A stretch of DNA of 64,000 nucleotides from Hymenopellis radicata. Taxonomy: Eukaryota; Basidiomycota; Agaricomycetes; Agaricales; Physalacriaceae. The stretch is from assembly GCA_015501595.1 (NCBI GenBank), contig JADNRX010000126.1:62001-126000 (forward strand). The letters are read 5' to 3'. Shown piece by piece: positions 21,511 through 32,160 of the stretch (positions within the stretch are counted from its first letter, which is position 1; every line of letters begins with the position of its first letter). The position numbers and the translations under genes are program-made. Under the pieces are notes generated by a model, which was given only the letters and a program-made list of their open reading frames with translations, was not told the DNA's origin and ran no database searches.

Positions 21511-23215
21511 ATCTTCTTTCTATATTGAATAGATATTCGTATTCTCACTGGTTTGCCATCGTATAGGCACCAATTTCGAGCTATTCCAGTATAAATATTC
21601 AGAGTCGAGGTACGGACCTGCCGTCATACCACAATATTCGTCGCATCATTTACTAAGACTGCCCTGGTAGTCTCCGGGATATGCGGCTAATAACTCTTTC
21701 TTATTTGTGCGCTAGCGGCTACACAAATTCGTGACGTAGGTAGCACCACAATATGTGTCTCTTTCGATTCCTAATAACAATCCGCGTTGAATGAAACCGC
21801 GGGAGGATGAGTTCATGGAGAACATATATTTGGCCACACAGAACAATATGTTGGCCACATCATTCAGTTCTGATGCGACGGAGCGCGCGCACTGCGCATG
21901 AGTCACTCGCTTAGTGATTTTGGGCCCAGACGCGCGCCCACTATATCAAACCCTATTCTCTAGAGGTATAAAGGCCACTGGGATTCTGGTGAATCCCATC
22001 ACTCACCTTTCCTTCTCCCCGTTATGCTGTTACTATGCTTGCCCGCACCTCTGTCATGTGTACGTCGTCGTCCTGGCGTTGATTCGTCTTACCGTCACCA
22101 CGATCTGAGGTTGCTTGTGTAGACTTGTTCTCCTTTGTGGCGTCCCGACTTTGTCCTGTTCGCGTAAATGCAGGCTGTAAGTGTCTCTGCCTTTTACCGT
22201 CATCCTCAACTAACGTGTTTATTGTTTAGAGGTTGGTAGTTCGATTCCCGGCGGTATGCGCGTTCTGCGGATTTCTCTGCTCTCAATTCGCGGGCTTAAG
22301 TGCTACGAGTTGGGCGCAGCACGGTACGTCGCAGTGACTTGCATCATTTCAGCTAACAAACCTGCTTAGTTTGTCCGTGTGTGCTGGGGCAAACACCACA
22401 GCATTTGCTGCCCACTCCGGGGATGCGCGAGCCAGGTATGGGACGTTGGGGCCCGTGTGGCTTAATGGGGTCGACCCTACCCAAAACCGACCTTGCGCGC
22501 AGATGTTGTTTGCCTGGTATCCTGCCAGCCCTCCTTGGAGCAGCTAAATCAGCACCCGAGACTTGTTTTTTTTTATTGTAGCTGCGAGAGACTCGAACGC
22601 TGCACTCGCCAGCCCCTGCCCTGGGTAACGGAGCGCTCGCGGTTTGAAACTCGGCCGAGAAGCCCAAAGACCTTAGCAGGGCACCTTGACAGTACGATCT
22701 ACGACCTAAAAAGTGCTCTTTAGCGAGACGTGCCTGTGCAATCAGTAGACTTGTCTCTCGCTTAGAGTTCTGTAGTAAATTGTAGCCGTACTTGCCGTGT
22801 AGTAGCCAGAAAATACATTGATTTGAACAACTATTTCTACTTTGACCATGCCCGAGACGATGAGCGCGAATGTAGATAGCACAGCCACAAGCGCGCTTAT
22901 CTCCCCCCAATCGCGCTATCTCCCCACCATCAGCACCCGCACGTCGCACAAGATGGAGACGCACACGAAGACGTTCCCGCACCCTCCCAGGAAGACATGA
23001 AGCCACCACCCTCGGAAGACGCAGTCGCCCGCGAAGACGTGCCCGCACTCCCAACAAGATGTACCACCCCTACGGAGAGACATGCACCACGCCACGCGCA
23101 CCATCGCTCCGACAAACGTCCAGAGCAGTGTTCACGGCCTGCTTTCTCAGGTGTGTAGCCATCCTCGCTCGCACTGCCCATTGGTTTATCGTATTGCCTT
23201 GCCGGTTTATCCAGC
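21511..23215. other. Upstream region of F-box copy 3
   Basis: Up to about 21945 it matches 8992-9429. It then shows the empty site for the unit 1 inverted-repeat element and continues as the counterpart of 10994-12274, with the same polymerase-III-like words near 22238 and 22465. No gene is called; the antisense frame at 22353-23057 is not conserved in length between units. Confidence 0.4.
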
Positions 23216-24748
23216 ATGACCACTCAAGATGCCTGTTCGACGACATGTACTACAGAGGACAAAAGTCTACTCGCGAAGAGGTCCGCCGAAGAGGATGACT
23301 GGCACCGACGCGTTAGACCGCGACTCGGGGATCCCGCCGAATCTTCGCAAAAGATTCTTTTGGTCCCGAGTTCTACCCCCACGTTTATCCTTGGGCTCAG
23401 TCCCATTAAACTCCTTCCCCCCGAACTACTCACTCACATCTTCCTCTCCTATTTCGATTCGCGTCTCCAAGAGGCTTTGGACTTGGCCAACAGTTCAGAT
23501 CGCCTCGAGGACCAAATATCCATCGTCAAACGCGCGCAGAATTTATTCCTTCAAGTGTGTCACAAATGGCGTACCACTGCACTCTCCTCCCCGCGGCTGT
23601 GGAATACAGTTGCTATATGTACTCCAGTCAATTTCTCCACAACGACAACACGAGATGATTACAGACGATATCTCAGTTCGCAGACAACGCGTGCTGGAAC
23701 ATTACCCATCGAGACACTATTCTTCTCATATCCGGGGCGTCCGCAGGATGGCTTTACCACCGAGGATTCTATCCACCTGTTCCAGACAGTAGCAGACCTC
23801 ATTCCACGCACACGCCGCCTCATCCTCAAGTTTAGGTTCCATGACTGGCTCTCTCATGTCAGCTTAAAAGAGGCCTCTATGCCTGAAGCTTTGGAGCTTG
23901 TAGTTTCCTGTCAACGGGGCGACAAGGCAGAGTCATACATTCCATGGAGCAGGCAGCTGCTATCGCACATTGTGCACTTGAAGACGCTGGAGCTCTGGGG
24001 TCCTTCAAGACTCGGATCATGCGTCGACACCGGTCGCCTGAGCAATGTGCGCACAGTAGTCATCGGAAGCATATACCTCTCTGCCCTCCTCCAGATGCTC
24101 CAGAACGCACCGTCGTTAGAGGGGCTTTCCATTCGCGAGGTTATACTCGACCCCCTCTCCATGCCCAACGTCTTGCACAATCGTCTCAGTCGGCTACGTC
24201 TCGAATTACCCACCGATCGACCAGGGCGGGAAGTCTTGGATTACCTCACGCTCCCCTCACTCACGCATTTGGATTACAATCCCAGTCTCGCGCCCGGCTT
24301 GTGCTGGCCGAGGGATAACGACGTCGAGTTCTTTGCGCGCTCAGGGTGCATGTTGAAAACCCTCATTGTGCGCAACGTCGCTGTGCGCGATCTCATCACC
24401 GAGATCCTCGCCTCACAGACCGCGCTCGTCGACCTCCAGCTGGAAGACAACTCGCATTACCGAGCAGCGGGGATTCCTCCACAAGCGCTCGATTTCCTGT
24501 CGCGCAAGGGACTGGTCGGTGGGTTCCCCGTCCCGGCGCTGGAGTGCTTTCGCTTTTCCGTGCATCCAGAGCATATGGCGGCGGTGCAAGAGTTTTTGGA
24601 AGCGCGCATGGAGAGCGGATTGGAGTACTGTGGGATTGCGGTGGATAGGTTACGTTGTCCTCTAGTCACCGCTGAGTGGCAGGCGATGATTCAGCCGTTC
24701 CTGGAGAATGGTTTGGATGTGGAATTGTTCATTCCCGAGACACAGTAA
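23216..24748 (+). CDS. F-box/leucine-rich-repeat-like protein, copy 3 (complete)
   Basis: A single exon encodes 510 residues from the ATG at 23216. It is three residues longer than copy 2 because of an in-frame insertion (VPSSTPTFILG against VPTTFILG). The F-box-like domain (about residues 65-133) and leucine-rich C-terminal region are otherwise the same, with scattered substitutions such as CHKWR for CCKWR and NRLSRLRLE for NRLRRLRLE. All three copies keep open frames, suggesting that they are or recently were functional. Confidence 0.85.
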   Translation: MTTQDACSTTCTTEDKSLLAKRSAEEDDWHRRVRPRLGDPAESSQKILLVPSSTPTFILGLSPIKLLPPELLTHIFLSYFDSRLQEALDLANSSDRLEDQISIVKRAQNLFLQVCHKWRTTALSSPRLWNTVAICTPVNFSTTTTRDDYRRYLSSQTTRAGTLPIETLFFSYPGRPQDGFTTEDSIHLFQTVADLIPRTRRLILKFRFHDWLSHVSLKEASMPEALELVVSCQRGDKAESYIPWSRQLLSHIVHLKTLELWGPSRLGSCVDTGRLSNVRTVVIGSIYLSALLQMLQNAPSLEGLSIREVILDPLSMPNVLHNRLSRLRLELPTDRPGREVLDYLTLPSLTHLDYNPSLAPGLCWPRDNDVEFFARSGCMLKTLIVRNVAVRDLITEILASQTALVDLQLEDNSHYRAAGIPPQALDFLSRKGLVGGFPVPALECFRFSVHPEHMAAVQEFLEARMESGLEYCGIAVDRLRCPLVTAEWQAMIQPFLENGLDVELFIPETQ

Positions 24749-24923
24749 TATGTACGATATGTAGTCTAGTGCGTGGAGTTTGTTGTACGTTGTAAATCCT
24801 CGACGTTTCTGTTCCTTTATGGCTAACGGGAATAATTCTATATTGTACTTGGCATTTATGTACCTGCAATATTGCTGTACATTGATCAAGATAACAGACT
24901 GAGAGAGCACCTTGGCCAGTATT

Positions 24924-26651
24924 TGGTTTCCTGCAAAAGTACTGAGCAAGAGATTGCTGAGATGGAATCAGGGTATCAACAATTAAGTATTACTTCGTCG
25001 CAGAAAAGCATCTCTGTTAGTGCTGCCCCACAGGTCACTAGGTTTGAGCGTCCATGCATAGCACTGAACATTAGCACGGTGCGATGAAAACACAAGGAGC
25101 TCCGCGTTATAGCGGGGCCTAGACCGTAAGCATGTCACTGCGATGTTCGAATTTATTGTGCAAGTTAACTTCATCTATGAATAATCAATCTACTTACTGT
25201 CCCAGATATTCTTGGGGCGCATCCTGATAATGCCAGTTCGAGAAAGAGATGTCTTGGTGGTAATGACGAGACATAATGAATGTCTTCTCCAATGAGACGC
25301 TTCGGGCAAGTCTATCCAGATGCCAGAGCCCAGCAGAAACAATGATTGATAGCTGTCGCCTGCTTGTTGGAAGGAATGTTTGTAACACATCCTGGGCGGC
25401 TGCTCTCCCCTCTCGGAAGAGATACCCAGTCGCATAGTATAGTGGCCGTCCAACGAAGAAAAGTCATTCGAATGTGACGACACATTTTCGCCCACTCCTC
25501 AAGTTTCAACCCAATGAGCAGCCTACGTCATGAGGCGATTGACGAAGAGCGAGCACATACTCATGCGATGGAACTCACCAAGATTCGGGCAGTGATATCC
25601 AGGGAGGTTCGCTATCACAGTGTTCGTCCGCTGGAGAGCGTCTTGGAATTCAACAAATATCAATGCATTGGCGCCGACCCCCAGCGGGAAACGGAGAGAG
25701 ACACGAACATAAAGGCAACCCAATACTATGTTGACGCGCAAATCGACGTATGCGGGACATAACCGGAATATTTTGGGAGCTCCTGTACGAGGAAAGCAGA
25801 AGTATCCTGCGCTCCTTCGTAATGATAGTTTTGATAAGCTTCCTATACGGTCGTGGTGCCCCCCCCCGGCCTGTACCGCGGTCAAAGACGTACGAATACG
25901 TATAAATCAGTGTGACAACTGCAATGGACGGGGAGAGCGTCCCCCGAGATGAACAAAGCAGCTCGTTGAGCTCTTTGGCACGGGATGAAGAGACGACGAG
26001 GATCATTAGAGGCGGCAGATGACGCCGGCTGATGCGTGTCCAGGTGGGATGCACGAGCGCGCATGCTAGAAGAGTGGATGTGTCGTCGACGAAGCGGGAT
26101 ATGATCAGATCGAGTAGCTCTGGGGGTAAAAGCCCAAATGGGCCATTCGTAGCATGCGAGTAGACCTGAGAGTAGATCCGCTTGGTGTTGTTGATAGTGT
26201 TAAAGATCATGATGGTTGTCAAAAGTCCAAGTGGTAGGAAGCATATGGTGGCTGTGCTCTTGCCCTCAAGAGTGGACATCCGTCGCCTTTCGACCGGCTC
26301 ACCTGCTGCGCGCGCACGCTAAAACTGCATTCTGTAGCGGCATCTCCGCCATGCTGGCGTCCTCCAGCGACCGGGAACGCGTCATTCCACCCATCATCCC
26401 GAGCGCGTGAAGTTTTTTTGGCGGCTGCCGCCGCAAGCGATGGCAATCGTGCCAACCTCCGAAATACTACATGGGAAAGTCAAGAGAAGAAGTCTGTTAA
26501 AACTCGATATGTATTTGACTGGTACGGAGAGAACAGTAGATAATATAAAACAAGAAATTGTCCCACCTGGTAACGTTAGGGTTTCACTCCGTCCAGGATC
26601 GATGTACTTATGTACGGTGATCGACTACGATGCCGAGTCAGATTGCACCAA
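24924..26651. other. Unit-3-specific 1.73-kb segment
   Basis: Units 1 and 2 run directly from CCAGTATT to AGTCC. Unit 3 has about 1.73 kb between these words. No terminal repeats or target duplication were found, so it could be an insertion here or a deletion from units 1 and 2. It carries one F-box-like antisense gene (25650-26279). The remaining parts (24924-25649 and 26280-26651) show nothing recognisable. Confidence 0.6.
25650..26279 (-). CDS. Short F-box domain protein
   Basis: An uninterrupted 209-residue frame begins at an ATG at 26279. It has a hydrophobic N-terminal stretch, then an F-box-like segment GLLPPELLDLIISRFVDDTSTLLACALVHPTWTR-like at about residues 49-82. It then follows the same order of motifs as the fragment at 26708-27241 (a TLSPSIA word and a final R-G-x-PRPY-x-KLI segment). 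It is therefore a diverged paralogue of the neighbouring fragment. Full-length relatives are usually twice as long, so the C-terminal part may be lost or lie behind an unrecognised intron. Confidence 0.5.
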   Translation of the reverse strand: MSTLEGKSTATICFLPLGLLTTIMIFNTINNTKRIYSQVYSHATNGPFGLLPPELLDLIISRFVDDTSTLLACALVHPTWTRISRRHLPPLMILVVSSSRAKELNELLCSSRGTLSPSIAVVTLIYTYSYVFDRGTGRGGAPRPYRKLIKTIITKERRILLLSSYRSSQNIPVMSRIRRFARQHSIGLPLCSCLSPFPAGGRRQCIDIC

Positions 26652-26707
26652 AGTCCAACCGACACAGTGAGACGTACATAAAGTTCGAAAGCGCAAATCA
26701 CTCCTAG

Positions 26708-27241
26708 TCATACGAAGCACAGACAGCCCCGTCTATAGCACCAGTACCAGTGCAGCCAGAGCATCGTCCGCCACCTCCTCTTCGTGTTTTCATTGTGTTT
26801 CAGAGCTAGGATCAGCTTTTCGTAAGGTCGCGGTATACCACGGACGACATCCCCCGTACGGAAGTCATTGAGGGACTCATACGTATAGTCGGCAAGTTTG
26901 ATGGCTGCGATGGAAGGGGAGAGTGTATCCAGTGGTGGGCCAAGGAGCTCGGCGAGCTCGCTAGCACGGGTTGGGCAGGATACGAAGAGCCCGAGAGATG
27001 GAAGGTGATGCCGACTGGTGTAAGTCCAGGTGGTGTGAACGAGTGCGCACGATAGAAGGGTGGCCTTGTCGTTAACTAGATGGGAAATAATAAGGTCAAG
27101 TACATGTAGCTCTTGGGGTACACGCTCAAATGAGCCGGTCGAAGTACGTAGCCGGGGCTGTGGCTGGGTCCACTTGGTGAACATGGCCAAGGCACCGAGG
27201 TAGAAATTAAAAGCTATGTTGCTGATGGTTTTAAAGATCAT
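26708..27241 (-). CDS. Truncated F-box domain protein, unit 3 copy with intact N-terminus
   Basis: This 177-residue frame from the ATG at 27241 is the paralogue of the fragments at 1481-1984 and 14014-14517, but keeps the upstream start (MIFKTISNIAF...). The F-box-like segment follows at about residues 40-57, with two extra residues (HV) in the helix. It lies about 1.96 kb downstream of F-box copy 3, facing it, with the second short F-box gene between them in the same orientation. It is probably a relic. Confidence 0.5.
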   Translation of the reverse strand: MIFKTISNIAFNFYLGALAMFTKWTQPQPRLRTSTGSFERVPQELHVLDLIISHLVNDKATLLSCALVHTTWTYTSRHHLPSLGLFVSCPTRASELAELLGPPLDTLSPSIAAIKLADYTYESLNDFRTGDVVRGIPRPYEKLILALKHNENTKRRWRTMLWLHWYWCYRRGCLCFV

Positions 27242-28116
27242 GATGGAAAGAGATCAAGGCTAGTCAGTGGGTGGCTGTGCACTTCTTGATCCTGTTTACA
27301 GTTTATTGGTTCTCGCCATACCGGAGGTCAGGCATAGCCTGTGTCAACGCGAAGAAATCGATATGAAAGGCTTTCCGACTCAGAGTCCGAGATAGGAGGA
27401 ATACGGATGTGTCAATGCAGAATTATTGGAGCATGTTGAATTGCTGCCATACGCAATTGTGCAACAGTCGCTGAGATGTCATTCTTCCTTCCTTCACGGT
27501 CAATCGACATGTTATGGGCGGTATGGCTCACCGAACCGTACAAGAATAAGACGCAAGAGAAATTGGCATGCCTGCAGCATCCAAAGAAAGCGCGATTGCA
27601 ATAGCAGGCGTCAGGTAATATAGCCTCAAGGAGTGTGGCGTCCACGATGAGCAAGAGGGAACAACGGACAGCGGAAGAACGAATCGGAAACATTCAGAAG
27701 TAGTACATTTGCCGCAGTCCCGAGGTTGGCAAAGAGCAAACCCCAGATAACCGCGCACAAAAAGAATCCATCAGACATACACTCGCCTTGCCGGCGAGAC
27801 TTCTGAGCGACTCGTACGAGCGCGCCACAGTTGAATCGCCAAACGTCCTCGAGACCTTCCCCGAAAGAAAAGCCAAATTCTCTGTAGAGCGAGGGAGTGG
27901 GAAAGTCATCGACTGGACTTGAGAGATGCGGCATTTATAAAAATGCGAGACTCGGTCAGTTTCTATAGAATAGATCCTGTTCGAGTATGTATCTGAAGGA
28001 GAAAGAAAAGCTCGGGCAAGGTTTTTATACCGCCAGCGCGATGGTCTGTGCGTGGGAGAATATTACGCCATCATCTTGACGGCGCGACCGCTTCCAACGC
28101 GAAGTTGAACGACCAC
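27242..28116. other. Intergenic region between array 1 and the ubiquitin-like gene
   Basis: Mostly nothing is recognisable. A minus-strand fragment at about 27626-27934 reads SLAGKASVCLMDSF around 27795 and resembles a single unit of the LAGEA-type motif arrays, so it may be a stray relic. The 180 bp before 28117 include a TTTTTATAC word at 28022 that could serve as a TATA box. Confidence 0.4.
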
Positions 28117-29716
28117 ATGCCCCCGACGCGAAGTACCAAGCGGAACGCGCCAAAATCGAAGCATGACCCAAGTGCTTTTATTGCGTTGCAGTACGGGAAA
28201 AGGCCTCCCCACATCATTTCAAGAAAGGAAGTTGAGTATGATTATGAGGTTTGGTCTCCGGCATTTTGAGAATCTACACTGTGACGAGCTAATAACTATC
28301 TACAACAGGCAGCTATTCTAGTAGCACAAAAGGAATTTCCTCAGCTAGAAAGAGCTACGGGAATTGATTTTGTCACGACCGAACTAGCGCTTTGCGAGGG
28401 CGAGGCCATGGTTATCTCCCCTGCTGTATGGACAGAGGTCGTGTCCTCGTCCGAGGTAACGAAACTTGTCGTGATAACGAACAAAGACAAGCTTGAAGCT
28501 GAGAAAGCTTCGGCGGAAGATGGTACGTTCGCTCAATCGTCTTTCCTGTGAACTTCGGCTTCATTAATTACGGGTTTCCGTGCAGTGGCAGCTAATGATT
28601 TCGACATACTTTATGTATCGTATGAGCAAGACACGAAGGTCCTAAGCCTCTCAGTCAAACCTTCGGACTCGTTCGATGTGATTAGAGAGCTCATACAGAA
28701 GAGACTTGGGATAAGTCCCTGTGAGCAGAGGCTGATATATGAGGGTTGTCGAATCCAGGAGGATCATGATCTGTATTCTACCGGCTTTCGAAACAAGGCA
28801 ACTATCAACCTCTTTCGTACACAGGATGGCAAGGTTCCTTTTTAAACATCTCGACCACAACTGACAGTCCAGCAGGAGGGAAGCCTGTCATATACCTTTT
28901 CTCTCCTTCTGAGATGAGCGTTCGGGTTAAATTATCATTGGTTCCCGAATGGTCATTCTCCGCCATTTATCCTGTCGTCCCCCAAAAGCGCCTAGTGGCA
29001 GGGCCCATGGCCGAGGAGATTGTCTGGAACGTGAAGACCCACTCGGACGGGACTTTGACCGAGACAAACACCGGACTGGATGTGAGCTACCTGTACTGGG
29101 AAGCTCGGTATGCGCTGTCAATTCCGTTCTGCTTGGAGTTTCTAACAACATCCAGAACCAATCCGCTCTCTACGCAACTCTCGCCGCCGCCATCACCGAC
29201 TGTTGGGCAAGGGAAGGAAGACATGGCTTTCAATCCAGCCTCGAGCGGCTTCAACGACACGAACGCTGTTCTTCTAGCTGTGTCCACAATCACACCTTAC
29301 CTCGACTCGGCCCTCCGGACGCTCGGGTTGGATACGGAAGCTCGCACTTCCTTCATCACGTCCGTATTGACCTTGCTCATTCACATGATCCTTTCTTGAC
29401 ATTTATGTAATCACCCAGATACTGGCTCCCTTCCCTTCTCAAGCATGAACATGTCGTATTGCGCTTTGTCTCGCAAGCCGCATATGAACAATCCGCGCGG
29501 CTTGATATCGTACCCACGCCCGACGTGGTAACTCGAGTATTCATGCTATTCCGACGCGTCAAGGAGGAAGAGCTTGACCTTTGGCCTGCCGCCAACGCGA
29601 GGGCGTCCGAACCCGTCGATTTCTGGAGGGACGTAATTGGCGTCGAGAAACGTGAACGACAAAATGACGCAAGCCTTTTCAGGGTATTGGAATGGGGAGG
29701 TATGGAAGTTTTTTGA
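28117..29716 (+). CDS. Ubiquitin-like-domain protein of the Agaricomycete 'KPVIYL' family
   Basis: Six exons: 28117-28248, 28309-28522, 28586-28828, 28876-29107, 29156-29359 and 29419-29716. Together they encode 440 residues in one frame. ATG 28117 (MPPTRSTKRNAPK) is the first methionine in exon 1. Residues about 122-195 resemble ubiquitin (VLSLSVKPSDSFDVIRELIQ ... QRLIYEGCRI). They are followed by GGKPVIYLFSP at 197-207 and a long C-terminal domain with SYLYWEA, FITYWLPSLLKHEHVVLRF and PDVVTRVFMLFR. I recall this architecture as a common mushroom family of unknown function; a role in protein turnover or signalling is only inferred from the ubiquitin fold. Intron 3 (28829-28875) appears to use a GC donor. 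A GT alternative six bases later with a poorer acceptor would remove one glycine. The 3' end faces the next gene, 307 bp away. Confidence 0.85.
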
Positions 29717-30023
29717 ACTCGGAATTCATCTCTACCGATATCGACACTAGCATTACCTAGTTACTTATACTCCTACATCATTATTCCCTTGTCTATCGTC
29801 GCTCAAAATGTGAGGTGTCGTTTATAGTAGGCACTAGGTACAGCCGCCAGCGAATAACACGGCTGCTGAAGATGGCACAATTGTTTGAGATCTATCCTCC
29901 ACCCTTCAAAGTGATCCTATTGCTCTATGCTCCAGTCTTACACTATTATTACATACTAAAGGATTAGGTTTACGGCTAGCGAGAGTTAAACTTACAGTAG
30001 CTCAAAGGTATAATGAGAGATAA
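29717..30023. other. Convergent intergenic spacer
   Basis: This 307-bp AT-richer spacer lies between two convergent genes. Nothing specific is seen beyond a possible shared polyadenylation zone. Confidence 0.5.
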
Positions 30024-32160
30024 CTAGTCAATAACAGCAGTCCTTGGGTCCGCTCCACGCGCTGCGCGTAGATTTATGACACCGCCTGGAACCGAGCTCA
30101 TCGCATGCCCATAGAAGAAGGCCGCCTTCGATAGCACGATCTGTTCCACCACCGCTCGAACATCCGATATCATCAATGCCCAAGCGTGTTCGTGACGAGT
30201 GCTGGCAAAATGTCGACGATCCTCTATCGTCAATAAATCATCCATCAAGATCGCACCCTCTCGTCGAAACATTTCCAGAACGTCTGGATCTTGCTCATCT
30301 GTGGCGAGGTAGAATCTGGGACACCATCAGGTAATGAACAGCGCGAAGTCAGTGTTTACTTACATGCCCTCAGATGCCGGAGGAGTGCGATTGTGAAGGT
30401 CAATATCAGGTCGGACGTCCCCAGGCACATCGTACACTTTCAAAGCGTGGGACGACAAACGAATCAGAGTGTTTCTTCCGTCTTCGAGATGCCTTTTCAC
30501 CCGCTCAATATGGCTTTCCGGCGTGGCTTCCATTGTCCAATGATATCGAACAACTGCAGACAAAGTCAGTGTAACAAAATTGCACAGAGTAGTAATGCGG
30601 CGCTCTCACAGTCTCCTCGACGAACATGGGCGGCCATCCATAATCTTCCGTCAGTCAAGTCAAACATGTGCTCGACCATTTTGGCAGCAATGTCTTGTAG
30701 GATGTCGACGCGCTGAAAGTCGTAGAGAACATTGCTTGAAAAGAGGTCTTGCGCCAAACGTGTGGTGAAATACAAGCCTCCCTTCAGCAATAGTCAACCT
30801 CCTACTACTAAAACAGACCAGACAACAAGACGTACTAGCTTCCTCCCGTAATGTACAGCTCCTTCGAGGAGAAGAACGTTTGTGCGAATGTGCCTATAAT
30901 CGGTCTCGAACCCACGCAGAGCTGAGCGGGGAGCAACCATCTTTATCGGATTGACAGCAGCCTTGTTATAATCTAGGCCGGCGCTAAAGCACTATATCAG
31001 CGAACGTCCGGAAGCTTAAGGACGATTTGCGCACACCGAATCGTAAGTGTAGAGGATCCGCCATCCGTTTTCAGTAACAACCCGATCTAATTCCAGGTCT
31101 CCCCATATACCGAGTGCGGACTGAGCTTGTTGCCATTCAAGGATACTTTTGCCAGCAGGTAAGGCGGCATACAACGTTTGAACAACTTGGGGATCGGCCA
31201 CAGAAAAGTTTCGTTCAGCCGTATCGTCATCCAGTATGCGGTCCACGCGAACGACGTCTTCCGGGTCATAAGCTGAGTTTGGGATGACTTTCAATGAGGG
31301 GAATCGTCCAGTAATGAGATTAGGGCGACTATGGTACAAATCGCGGGTCCAGTGTCCGTTAGATGCTTCGGAGGACGGATCCTGTCCATGAAGACGGAGA
31401 TAATCTGCCGTGGTGAGAACAGGGTGTGCGTGGCGCAGGTGGGTGATGTTTATCATGAGTTCAATTGGAATTTTCCATCCCATCTGCTGATCGATGGGAA
31501 GTTCTCGCCATTCATCGTTGTCGACAGCATCACTGAAACATGCGATTGGTACGGCGAAGGCATTTCAACTGAAGGCTTACCCTCTGTTCACCATAGTCGC
31601 GTAATCAGCACAGACTCGACTGCAATGTAATTGAGAAGTTAAAATAAACAAGAACACGCAGTACATGAGACCTACTTTTCATACTCGCAGCTACGAGCGT
31701 AGACAAACGAGGGCAGGATCAATACTCGACCAAGGAGCGTAGCTTGAAGGAAAGCGGCTTCAATAATATACCGCATCTGTGTAGCCCACGTAAGAAAGGA
31801 TATCATGCGCAAGCAGATAAACAGAGAACTGACATTATTCCAACCAAGCTCGAGATTGTAGTCCCGTGCAAAGAAGCCGTTGGTCGAGGCGACCATGGCT
31901 TGGATCTCGGGCACACTTAGCTCTTCTGTTGTGCGCGAATAAGACAGAATTTCATTTGAAGACGAAATGGGCCGAGCCTCCACGATAGACTGAACGCGTT
32001 GGAAGTCTGCTGAATGCCCAACCCATGGTATCGAAGGCGAAAAGAATGCGAAGGTAAGTAGTGCAGCGGCGCCAAGCCCAACAATCCACCGGGAGCGAGA
32101 CGTACTTGACGTGATATGTCGTTTTGCGTATGATGAATGAGGGAGAAGTGGGCGGGACAT
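30024..32160 (-). CDS. Golgi-type O-fucosyltransferase-like glycosyltransferase
   Basis: Eight exons on the minus strand: 32160-31834, 31776-31676, 31619-31581, 31532-31037, 30991-30836, 30781-30610, 30553-30364 and 30315-30024. Together they encode 590 residues. ATG 32160 gives a short basic head and one hydrophobic segment (about residues 24-42), as in type II membrane proteins of the Golgi. Motifs in order: LELGWNNMRYIIEAAFLQATLL (about 104-125), CEYENRVCADYATMVNRGDAV, HVRRGDF at 425-431 and GGVINLRAARGADPRTAVID at the very end. HxRRxD matches the nucleotide-sugar-binding motif of GDP-fucose protein O-fucosyltransferases (PF10250-like). I know the overall pattern as a fungal family without characterised members. 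All exon phases close in frame. Donor and acceptor sugars are unknown. Confidence 0.85.

Larger units (their letters stand above)
12534..23483. repeat. Segmental duplication array 1, unit 2
   Basis: This is the direct repeat of unit 1, 10,950 bp long. It lacks the inverted-repeat element found at 9430-10993 in unit 1 and so provides the empty site near 21945-21970. It holds the F-box gene body of copy 2 and ends where F-box copy 3 reaches the equivalent of window position 1. Confidence 0.9.
23484..27241. repeat. Segmental duplication array 1, unit 3 (diverged, truncated)
   Basis: The F-box coding part is close to units 1 and 2. Just after the stop codon (24748) the match becomes patchy. It stops near 24924, is interrupted by about 1.73 kb of unrelated sequence, and resumes at about 26652 with the antisense F-box fragment until about 27241. 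The C-rich minisatellite and everything downstream of it in units 1 and 2 are missing. This marks the right edge of array 1. Confidence 0.75.
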
